Below, piece after piece: positions 35,997-43,384 of a stretch of DNA of 61,452 nucleotides. Both the position numbers and the translations under genes were made by a program. The notes below the pieces were generated by a model. That model worked only from the letters and a program-made list of their open reading frames with translations. It was not told the DNA's origin and made no database searches. Location: the NCBI GenBank assembly GCA_019240655.1, contig JAFAXX010000080.1:1-61452 (forward strand), read 5' to 3'. This DNA comes from Solirubrobacterales bacterium. Its GTDB lineage: Bacteria; Actinomycetota; Thermoleophilia; Solirubrobacterales; Solirubrobacteraceae. Each line of letters begins with the position of its first letter. Within the stretch, counting starts at the first letter, position 1.

Positions 35997-38897
35997 ATGG
36001 CCTCGAGGTTGCTGGCCCACGATCCGCGCCGGATCGCTCCCGACAGCCCGCGGCCGGCTGCAGACCGCGCACCGGACTGGGTCGCGCAGGGCACCCCGGA
36101 GCCGCTGCGCAGCCGGTTGATCGCGGCGCTCGGCGACGATCAGGTTCTCGCCCGGGCGCTGGACCTGGTCCGTTACGCTTCCGATGCCAGCCCTTACAGG
36201 CTGATCCCCAGGGCGGTCGTCAGACCGCGCGATACCGCCGACGTCGCGGCGCTATTCAAAACGGCAACCGAGCTGAGCGCTCCGCTGGTCTTTCGCACCG
36301 GCGGCACGAGCCTGAACGGCCAATCGCAGACCGATTCGATCCTGGTCGATGTCCGCCACCACTGGCAGCGCGCCCGGATCGAGGAATCGGGAGCGCTCGC
36401 CCGCTTGCAGCCGGGGGTGACGCTCGGGCTCGCAAACCGCATGCTCGCCCGCTACAACCGCCGGATCGGCCCCGATCCCGCGAGCACCCAGATCGCCTGC
36501 GTCGGCGGCGTGGTCGCCAACAACTCCGGCGGGATGCGCTGCGGGATAGTCGCCGACTCATACCGCACGGTTCGTTCGATGACCCTGGTGCTCGCAAACG
36601 GCACGGTGATCGACACCGCCGCACCCGCCGCCGAGCAGCGCTTCGCGCAGATGAACCCGGAGCTTGCCGCGGGCCTTGTGCAGATCCGCGACGAAGTCAG
36701 AGGCGACCCGGAGCTCGCGCAGCGGATAGAGCGCAAGTTCAAGATCAAAAACACGACCGGCTACCGGCTGTGCGCGTTTTTGGACGGCGACACCCCGCTT
36801 GAGATCTTAAGGCGGCTGGTCGTCGGCTCCGAGGGGACGCTCGCGTTCATCGCCGAGGCTGTATTCGACACCGTCCCGCTCGGGCGTCATTCGACGCTGG
36901 CACTGGTCGGCTTCGAGGATCTCGACAGCGCAGCCGCGGCGGTCGGACCGCTCGTCGAGGCGGGAGCGACCGCGACCGAGCTGATGGTCGCCACGACGCT
37001 GATCGCCGCCGCCAACAACATGCCCGGCACGCCCGAGGGATGGAAGGAGCTGCCCGCGACCTCGGCCGCGCTGCTGGTCGAGTTCCGCGCCGAGGAGCCG
37101 GAGGCGCTCGACGAGTCCGAACGCGCCGCCCTTGAGATCCTCGAAGGCCGCCCGGTGATCGGGCAGGCCGCGTTCACTCGCGATCGAGCGCGGGTGGAGA
37201 TGCTGTGGCACGTGCGCGAGGGGATGTACGGGCTGATGGCCGCGATCCGGCCGGCGGGCGTGTCGCTGATCAGCGAGGACATTTGCGTACCCCCGGCGCG
37301 AGTCGCCGAGGCCGCGAAGGATCTGCAGGCGCTGCTCTCAAAGCACGGCTTTCTGCCGGGCGTCGCCGGGCACGCCGCGGCGGGGAACCTCCACTTCGTC
37401 CTCACTCCTGACTTCGCGAAGCCAGAGGACCTTGAGCGCTACGGCGCCTTCATGCACGAGGTCGTGGATCTGATAGTCGACGGCTACGACGGCTCGCTGA
37501 AGGCCGAGCACGGCACCGGAATCAACATGGCACCGTTCGTGCGGCGCGAGTGGGGGAGCAGAGCAACCGAGCTGATGTGGCGGATCAAGTCGCTCGCCGA
37601 TCCGGAGGGGATCCTCGGCCCCGGCGTGATCCTCAACCGCGACCCGGAGGTCCACCTTCGAAACCTCAAGGGCACTCCGGAGATCGAGGCGAGCGCGACC
37701 AAGTGCATCGAGTGCGGCTTCTGCGAGCCGGTCTGCCCGTCGCGCAACGTCACCACCACACCCCGCCAGCGGATCGTGCTGCGGCGCGAGATGGCCCGCC
37801 AGCCGCAGGGGTCGCCGGTGCTCGCGGCTCTGCTCGAGCAGTACGAGTACGACGCGATGGAGACCTGCGCCGCCGACGGCTCGTGCGCCACCGCGTGCCC
37901 CGTGGCGATCGACACCGGCAAGCTGATCAAGGACCTGCGCCGCCGGGAGCACGGCCCACGGGCCGAACGGGCGGCGCTGGGCGTGGCCCACCGCTACGCG
38001 GTCGCCGAGCGCGTCGCGCGGGTCGCCCTGAAGGCCGGGGGCCTCGCGGCCCGGATAGCCGGCGACCAGGCCGTCGCCGGCGCCACAGACCGCGTCCGCC
38101 GCCTCGGTGGTTGCGACCTCGTCCCGACCTGGACCCAGAGCGCGCCACGAGCGGCGCCGCCCGATCTTCCGCCAAGCGCGCCAAAGCCCGACGCCGCGGC
38201 CGTCTACATGCCCTCGTGCCTGAACCGCATCTTCGGCAACTCCCGCCGCGCGTCGGCGGGGCCCACGCTGCCCGAGGCGCTCGTGGCCGTCTCCGCGCGC
38301 GCCGGGATGCCCCTGTGGATCCCCGAGGATGTCGCCGGACACTGCTGCGGGGTGCCCTGGAGCTCGAAGGGATACCAGGCCGGTCACACACACATGAGCG
38401 CACGCACGGCGTCGGCGCTGCGCCGCTGGAGCGATAACGGTCGCCTACCCGTGGTGATCGATGCGAGCTCCTGCACCCAGGGAGTGCTGACCGAGATCGG
38501 GGTCGACGGAATCGCGGTGCTCGACTCGGTCGCCTGGGTGCACGACCATCTGCTCGAGCGGCTGCGGATCTCGCGTCGGGTCCGGACCGTGGCGGTCCAT
38601 CCGACCTGCGCGTGCACGCAGCTGGGCCTCGCTGGCCGACTCGCGGCAATCGCCGAGCGGCTCGCCGACGACGTGGTGCTTCCCGCGCGAACCGGGTGCT
38701 GCGGGATGGCCGGCGACCGCGGTTGGCTGCACCCCGAGCTGCCGTCCTCGGCCCTGCGCCACGTGGCGCGCGAGCTCGAGGGCGTGACGGTCGACGACAG
38801 CATGTCGAGCAACCGGACCTGCGAGCTCGCGCTCGAGCAGGAGACCGGACGCCAGTACCGCTCCTTCGCGCTGCTGCTGGAAGAGCTGACCAGGTGA
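35997..38897 (+). CDS. FAD-linked oxidase fused to 4Fe-4S/CCG subunit (D-lactate or glycolate dehydrogenase type)
   Basis: 966 aa joining GlcD-like and GlcF-like parts. Residues about 70-540 are a PCMH-type FAD-binding and FAD-oxidase domain (VFRTGGTSLNGQSQTD; CVGGVVANNSGGMRCG; GHAAAGNLHFVLTPDF; EHGTGINMAPFVRREWG). Two ferredoxin-type clusters follow (CIECGFCEPVCPS near 570, CAADGSCATACPV near 625). Two cysteine-rich CCG modules (YMPSCLNRIFG...CCGVPWSS; HPTCACTQLG...CCGMAGD) complete it. It oxidises a 2-hydroxy acid such as D-lactate at the membrane and feeds electrons to the respiratory chain. ATG 35997 is used; GTG 35994 is also possible. Confidence 0.92.
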   Translation: MASRLLAHDPRRIAPDSPRPAADRAPDWVAQGTPEPLRSRLIAALGDDQVLARALDLVRYASDASPYRLIPRAVVRPRDTADVAALFKTATELSAPLVFRTGGTSLNGQSQTDSILVDVRHHWQRARIEESGALARLQPGVTLGLANRMLARYNRRIGPDPASTQIACVGGVVANNSGGMRCGIVADSYRTVRSMTLVLANGTVIDTAAPAAEQRFAQMNPELAAGLVQIRDEVRGDPELAQRIERKFKIKNTTGYRLCAFLDGDTPLEILRRLVVGSEGTLAFIAEAVFDTVPLGRHSTLALVGFEDLDSAAAAVGPLVEAGATATELMVATTLIAAANNMPGTPEGWKELPATSAALLVEFRAEEPEALDESERAALEILEGRPVIGQAAFTRDRARVEMLWHVREGMYGLMAAIRPAGVSLISEDICVPPARVAEAAKDLQALLSKHGFLPGVAGHAAAGNLHFVLTPDFAKPEDLERYGAFMHEVVDLIVDGYDGSLKAEHGTGINMAPFVRREWGSRATELMWRIKSLADPEGILGPGVILNRDPEVHLRNLKGTPEIEASATKCIECGFCEPVCPSRNVTTTPRQRIVLRREMARQPQGSPVLAALLEQYEYDAMETCAADGSCATACPVAIDTGKLIKDLRRREHGPRAERAALGVAHRYAVAERVARVALKAGGLAARIAGDQAVAGATDRVRRLGGCDLVPTWTQSAPRAAPPDLPPSAPKPDAAAVYMPSCLNRIFGNSRRASAGPTLPEALVAVSARAGMPLWIPEDVAGHCCGVPWSSKGYQAGHTHMSARTASALRRWSDNGRLPVVIDASSCTQGVLTEIGVDGIAVLDSVAWVHDHLLERLRISRRVRTVAVHPTCACTQLGLAGRLAAIAERLADDVVLPARTGCCGMAGDRGWLHPELPSSALRHVARELEGVTVDDSMSSNRTCELALEQETGRQYRSFALLLEELTR

Positions 38898-38988
38898 CCG
38901 CCGGCCCTGACCGGCCCGTGGACCACGGAGGACTGGCCCCGCGGCCCGTACCCGGGACCGACGTAGTATCTCGGCGAGGAGCAGCCAG

Positions 38989-40164
38989 ATGCTCGACGCG
39001 CCGACATCCCTCGAGTCGATCCGCCGCCGGTTCTCGTCGCTGCAGAGCGGGTTCGCCTTCCTCGACGCCCCCGGTGGCTCGCAGGTGCCCGACGAAGTCG
39101 GCGAGGCGATCGCCCGCGCGATGCGTGAGGCGAGCGCAAACCTCGGCGCCGTCTACGAGACCAGTCTGCGCGTCAAGGAGATCGTGCAGAGCGCCGAGGC
39201 CAAGGCGGCGCGGTTCCTCGGCTGCGAGCCGCACGAGATCGTCTTCGGCGCCAATATGACCTCGCTCAACTTCACTCTCTCGCGCACGGCGGGCCGCGAT
39301 TTCGCCCCCGGCGATGAGATCCTGGTGTCCTCGCTCGACCACGACGGCGGCGTGGCTCCGTGGCTGGAGCTCGCGCGCGACCGGGACCTGGTCGTCCGTC
39401 ACGTCGAGCTGCACGAGGACACGACGCTCGACTTCGACGATCTCGCCGCCAAGCTGAGCGACCGCACCCGGGTGGTGGCGTTCGCGTGGGCGTCGAACGC
39501 GGTCGGCACGGTGGTCGACGCCGCGCGGGTGTGCCGGAAAGCCCACGACGTCGGCGCGCTCGCCTGGGTCGACGCCGTCCATTACGCCGCCCACCAGGCG
39601 ATCGATGTCCGTGCGGTCGGGGCCGACGTGCTGATCTGCTCGCCGTACAAGTTCTGCGGGCCACATCTCGGGGTGGCCTACGGTCGCGCCGAGGTGATCG
39701 AGCGCTGGCGGCCCTACAAGGCGCGCCCGGCGCCGAGCACGCCCCTCGGCCGCCGCTTCGAGACCGGCACGCAGGCCTACGAGCTGCTTGCCGGGCTGGG
39801 CGCCACGTTCGACTACCTCGACTCGATCGGCGGCTTTGCCGCGATCACCCCGTACGAGCGCTCGCTGGCCGCGCGCTTCCTCGCGGGCATCCCGGACGCG
39901 GTCACCGTCTACGGCCTCCCCGGGCTCGAGGGCCGCGTCCCGACCTTCCTGATCAACCTCGACGGCGTCCCCGCGGCCAAGGTGGTCGCTCATCTGGCCG
40001 AGCGGCGGATCGGCACCTGGGCCCACGACTCGTGGTACGCGCTCGGCCTGTACCGGCGCCTCGGCTACGAGGATCAGGCGGTGCGGATCGGCTTCGTCCA
40101 CTACAACACGGCCGAGGAGGTCGACCGGCTGCTGGCCGGGCTCGAGTCCGCTCGCACGAGGTGA
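38989..40164 (+). CDS. Cysteine desulfurase-like class V aminotransferase
   Basis: 391 aa PLP enzyme starting SLESIRRRFSSLQSGFAFLDAPGGSQVPDEV, the hallmark of the cysteine-desulfurase-like VC1184 subfamily rather than IscS/SufS. The PLP-phosphate region AVGTVVDAARV, the Asp of WVDAVHYAAH and the Schiff-base Lys in CSPYKFCGPH (near residue 221) are present. A GAGGAG site about 8 nt before the ATG supports the start. Reaction uncertain: desulfuration, or another beta-elimination on an amino acid. It faces the GNAT/tryptophan dioxygenase pair and is unlikely to be cotranscribed with it. Confidence 0.85.
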   Translation: MLDAPTSLESIRRRFSSLQSGFAFLDAPGGSQVPDEVGEAIARAMREASANLGAVYETSLRVKEIVQSAEAKAARFLGCEPHEIVFGANMTSLNFTLSRTAGRDFAPGDEILVSSLDHDGGVAPWLELARDRDLVVRHVELHEDTTLDFDDLAAKLSDRTRVVAFAWASNAVGTVVDAARVCRKAHDVGALAWVDAVHYAAHQAIDVRAVGADVLICSPYKFCGPHLGVAYGRAEVIERWRPYKARPAPSTPLGRRFETGTQAYELLAGLGATFDYLDSIGGFAAITPYERSLAARFLAGIPDAVTVYGLPGLEGRVPTFLINLDGVPAAKVVAHLAERRIGTWAHDSWYALGLYRRLGYEDQAVRIGFVHYNTAEEVDRLLAGLESARTR

Positions 40165-40165
40165 T

Positions 40166-40267
40166 CAGCGCGCGCTCGAGCCGCCCGGTCAGTCGCGCTC
40201 TGACCGTGGGCCAGTCAGCGCGCGCGCTCGAGCCGCTCTACCAGCCGCGCTCTGACCGTGGGCCAGT
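40166..40267. repeat. Tandem duplication of about 50 bp at a convergent gene junction
   Basis: Copy one (40166-40215) and copy two (40216-40267) share an 18-20 bp left part, a variable middle of 10 bp and an identical 22-bp right part (CGCGCTCTGACCGTGGGCCA plus 2). Copy two is the 3' end of the GNAT gene; copy one lies beyond its stop, which falls at the junction. Confidence 0.85.
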
Positions 40268-40829
40268 CGTCGTCGATCACCGAGTAATACGCCGAGTCGC
40301 GCGCGGTCCCGCCGCGCACCACCATGTGCTTGCGGAAGACGCCCTCGAACTGCGCCCCGAGGGCTTCGAGCGCTCCGCGCGAGCGCGCGTTCTGCGCGTC
40401 GGTCTTGAACTCCACCCGGCGCAGGCCGGCGCGCTCAAACGCCCGCGCCAGCAGCAGCAGCTTCGCCTCGACGTTGACCCCAGTGCCCCAGGCCCGGCGG
40501 GCGACCCAAGTCCACCCGATCTCGGCCCGCAGGTGCTCGAGGCGCAGCTCGAGGAACCGGGTAGAGCCGAGCGGCTCCCGGCTGCCGGCGTCGAGGATCG
40601 CGAACGGCACCTCGCGGCCCTGCTGCGCCGCCGCGATCGCGTCGCCGACCCAGCGGCCCAGCACGTCGCCCGACCGCGCCAGGTCGAGCGGAAACCAAGT
40701 GAACAGCTCCCCGTCCCGGGCGGCGTCGAGCAGCCCCTCCACGTGCGCCGCCGACAACGGCTCGAGCGAGACCAGCCGTCCCGCGAGGGGACCGGCTAGG
40801 TCCGCATGGGTTGGCGCAGAGGGCGCCAC
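40215..40829 (-). CDS. GNAT family acetyltransferase (RimJ/RimL-like)
   Basis: 204 aa from a GTG start placed 2 bp after the tryptophan dioxygenase stop. The domain runs LAGRLVSLEPLSAAHVEGLL, then FAILDAGSREPLGSTRFLEL, then the acetyl-CoA binding region IGWTWVARRAWGTGVNVEAKLLLLARAFE and RVEFKTDAQNARSRGALEALGAQFEGVFRKH. These match the family acetylating N-termini or small amines. Cotranscription with tryptophan dioxygenase is likely from spacing, but no functional link is evident. The last 17 codons are the right-hand copy of a tandem duplication. Confidence 0.87.
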   Translation of the reverse strand: MAPSAPTHADLAGPLAGRLVSLEPLSAAHVEGLLDAARDGELFTWFPLDLARSGDVLGRWVGDAIAAAQQGREVPFAILDAGSREPLGSTRFLELRLEHLRAEIGWTWVARRAWGTGVNVEAKLLLLARAFERAGLRRVEFKTDAQNARSRGALEALGAQFEGVFRKHMVVRGGTARDSAYYSVIDDDWPTVRARLVERLERAR

Positions 40830-40831
40830 GG

Positions 40832-41551
40832 CTAAGCCGGCGGCGCGGCACGCTCGGCCTCGAACAGCTCGACCAGCCGGCTGCGGACGTCCCACAGCCT
40901 GGGAATCCGCCGCTGTGCGATCAGCTTGCCGAGCACCTGGATCGGCGTGCCCTGAGTGCCGACCGTCTCCTCGCCGAGGGCGCGGGCCACGATCGTGTAG
41001 TGGCGGAACCGCCACACCCAGATCCGCTCGTCCCACTCGGTGAGCAACTCGGCGAGCTGGTAGAGGTCCTCGAATTCGCGCCCGCGCCGGTACAGCTCGG
41101 AGAGCTCGAGGCCGGCCCGGGCGAGCACACCGTCGAACGCCTTGGCGACCCGCTGGGTCACGCGCGCCACGCGGCGAAAGCCCGGCGAGTCGAACCCGCT
41201 CCCGTGGCCGAGCACGACCCGGATCTGGTGGTACTCCCACGGCGACATGTGGTTGAGCATGTCTAGCTGGGCGGTGACGTACTGCAGGCACAACGTCGCT
41301 CGCCGCAGGAGCCGGAGCGCCGGCGCGATCTGGTCGCGCTCGAGCTCGGCGGCGGCCTCGTCGACCTCGGTGCCGGCGAGCTTCAGCCACAGCTCGGAGG
41401 CCTGGTGAACGGTCTGGAACAGCAGCTCGTCGTGATGCACCCGTTCCTCGTCCGGCTTCTGCAGCGCGAGCAGCTCGTCGGTGCGCAGGTATCGCTCGTA
41501 GTCGCTGGCTCCGGGGCCGGGGAGCACAGGTTCGTGCAGGTCGTCGCTCAT
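40832..41551 (-). CDS. kynA: Tryptophan 2,3-dioxygenase
   Basis: 239 aa haem enzyme converting L-tryptophan to N-formylkynurenine, the first step of tryptophan breakdown. The N-terminal substrate-site helix DYERYLRTDELLALQ (near residue 17), VHHDELLFQTVHQASELWLKL and MSPWEYHQIRVVLGHGSGFDSPGFR match known bacterial enzymes. The haem-binding His lies in WRFRHYTIVARALG near residue 192. Length is slightly short (usual about 280). No kynurenine formamidase or classical kynureninase is beside it; a GNAT gene follows and an ornithine cyclodeaminase-like gene lies just upstream on the same strand. Confidence 0.93.
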   Translation of the reverse strand: MSDDLHEPVLPGPGASDYERYLRTDELLALQKPDEERVHHDELLFQTVHQASELWLKLAGTEVDEAAAELERDQIAPALRLLRRATLCLQYVTAQLDMLNHMSPWEYHQIRVVLGHGSGFDSPGFRRVARVTQRVAKAFDGVLARAGLELSELYRRGREFEDLYQLAELLTEWDERIWVWRFRHYTIVARALGEETVGTQGTPIQVLGKLIAQRRIPRLWDVRSRLVELFEAERAAPPA

Positions 41552-41630
41552 CCGTCACCTCCGGGGATCTCGGCCAGCGTGCTCGGTTCATGTTGTCACC
41601 CGGGAGACGGGATGTATGAACGAGCTCCGG

Positions 41631-42611
41631 TCACAGTTCGACTTCGCGGCCGTGCCCGAGCCGCCGCGCCGCGTCCACTGCCGCCTCGGCCGCGGCCAGG
41701 TCCTCGACCGCCAGGCCGAGCGAGCGAAACAGCGTCAGCTCGCCGGCGTCGCGGCGGCCGTCCCGGCTTCCCGTCAGCACTTCGCCGAGCTCGGCCCGGA
41801 CGTGGTCCTCGCCCGTGATCACCCCTTCCGCGACGGCGAGCCGGAACTCGCCGGCTTCGGCGCGCAGCGACTCGCGGCTGTCGACGAACAGGGCGCCGGC
41901 CGCCACCGTCTCCACGTCGAGCTCGCGGGCGTCGGGCGTGCTGGCCCCGACCGCGTTCACGTGCGCCCCGGGGGCGAGCCATTCGCGCCGGAGCACCGGC
42001 TCGCGCGAGGTGGTCGCGGTGACGACGACGTCCGCGCCGCGGACCGCCGCCTCCGCGCTCGCCGCGACCACGACGCCAACGCCCCGACGGCTATCGCGCC
42101 CGGCCTGGGCGGCCAGCGCCTCGGCGTGGGCCGGCGTGCGCGAGTAGACGCGAACGGACTCGAACGGCCGCACCTCGGGCAGCGCCCGGAGGTGGGCCCG
42201 CGCCTGGACGCCGGCGCCGAGGATCGCCAGCACGCGGGCGTCGTCGCGGGCGAGCACGCGGGTGGCCACCGCGCTCACCGCCGCGGTGCGGACCTCGGTG
42301 ATCGCCGAGGCGTCGAGCAACGCCGCCGGCACGCCGGTGTCGCCGTCGAACAGCACGACGACGCCCTGGTGGGCGTCGAGCCCGCGCGGCGGATTGCCCG
42401 GCATCACGCAGATCGCCTTGAGCGCGAACGCGCCCGGGTGCCACGCCGGCATCAGCCCCATCAGCCCGGGCGCGCCCGGCGGCCCCCACACCGTGCGCAG
42501 CGGCATCGCCGCCTCGCCGCGGGCGCGCGCGGCCAGGCCGGCCGCCATCGCCTCGGCGCACGCCGCCGGCGGGAGAGCGGAGAGGACGTCCTGGTGGTTC
42601 AGCACGAGCAC
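41631..42611 (-). CDS. Ornithine cyclodeaminase / mu-crystallin family protein
   Basis: 326 aa NAD(P)-dependent protein. The substrate domain begins LNHQDVLSAL; the Arg/Lys pair PLRTVW ... FALKAICVMPGNPPRGLDAHQG and the conserved Asp/Thr of ITEVRTAA are present. The Rossmann fold is ILGAGVQARAHLRAL near residue 130. ADVVVTATTSREPVL and HVNAVGAS complete the family pattern. Members deaminate ornithine to proline or reduce cyclic imines and 2-keto acids such as alanine dehydrogenases. The start is GTG. It is divergent from the ABC cassette, with 77 bp between. Confidence 0.88.
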   Translation of the reverse strand: MLVLNHQDVLSALPPAACAEAMAAGLAARARGEAAMPLRTVWGPPGAPGLMGLMPAWHPGAFALKAICVMPGNPPRGLDAHQGVVVLFDGDTGVPAALLDASAITEVRTAAVSAVATRVLARDDARVLAILGAGVQARAHLRALPEVRPFESVRVYSRTPAHAEALAAQAGRDSRRGVGVVVAASAEAAVRGADVVVTATTSREPVLRREWLAPGAHVNAVGASTPDARELDVETVAAGALFVDSRESLRAEAGEFRLAVAEGVITGEDHVRAELGEVLTGSRDGRRDAGELTLFRSLGLAVEDLAAAEAAVDAARRLGHGREVEL

Positions 42612-42688
42612 GGCTCCGGTATTTGACCGGATTGCCGGCGGCCTGGCAATCGGCCGGCCGTGGGGCGCGGCTCGCTACCGTAATTTCG

Positions 42689-43384
42689 GTGCCCGTTCTC
42701 GCCGCCAGCGGGATCATCAAGACGGTCGGCGCCGGACGAGCCGCTCGGCGCGTGCTCGACGGGGTGAACCTCGAGGTCGACGCCGGCGAGGTGGTCGCGG
42801 TGCTCGGTCGCTCGGGCAGCGGCAAGTCGACCCTCCTGCACCTGCTCGGCGGGCTCGACCGCCCCGACGCGGGCCGGATCGTGCTCGCCGGCGAGGAGCT
42901 CACCGGCCGCCGGCCCGGCGCGCTGGCCAGGGTCCGGCTGCGCCACATCGGCTTCGTGTTCCAGTCGTTTCACCTGATCGAGGAGCTGAGCGGCGAGGAG
43001 AACGTGCTCCTGCCGGCGCGGCTCCCGGGCGCGCGGCGGGGCGGCGAGCGGCGGGCCCGGCGGCTGATCGACAGCCTCGGCCTGGCCGAGATCGCCGGGC
43101 GCCGCCCCCATGAGCTTTCCGGCGGCGAGCAGCAGCGGGTGGCGATCGCGCGAGCGCTGGTCGGCGACCCCGAGCTCGTGCTGGCGGACGAGCCGACCGG
43201 CAACCTCGATCAGGACAACGGCGCGACGGTGCTCGGGCTGCTGCGCGAGCTCGGCGACCGCGCGGTGGTGATCGTCACCCACGAGCCCGAGGCGGCGGCG
43301 ATCGCCGACCGGGTGCTGCGCCTCGAGGACGGGCGGCTGCGCGAGGACGCCGACGAAGCGATGGCGCTCCGGGAGTCGGCCTGA
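42689..43384 (+). CDS. ABC transporter ATP-binding protein (LolD/MacB-type)
   Basis: 231 aa from a GTG start. Walker A GRSGSGKST is at 40-48, the Q-loop FVFQSFHL near 89, signature LSGGEQQR at 143-150, Walker B LVLADEPTGNLD at 163-174 and the switch His in IVTHEP near 205. The PTGNLD ending and short length place it in the LolD/MacB/FtsE group that works with FtsX-type permeases. Its TGA overlaps the proposed CTG start of the permease gene, so ATPase and permease are tightly coupled. It powers extrusion or mechanotransmission rather than uptake. Confidence 0.95.
   Translation: MPVLAASGIIKTVGAGRAARRVLDGVNLEVDAGEVVAVLGRSGSGKSTLLHLLGGLDRPDAGRIVLAGEELTGRRPGALARVRLRHIGFVFQSFHLIEELSGEENVLLPARLPGARRGGERRARRLIDSLGLAEIAGRRPHELSGGEQQRVAIARALVGDPELVLADEPTGNLDQDNGATVLGLLRELGDRAVVIVTHEPEAAAIADRVLRLEDGRLREDADEAMALRESA

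Noticed and set aside
37927..40101. 724-codon open frame antisense to the dehydrogenase and PLP enzyme
   Set aside because: It spans two recognised sense genes and ends in Arg-rich low complexity.
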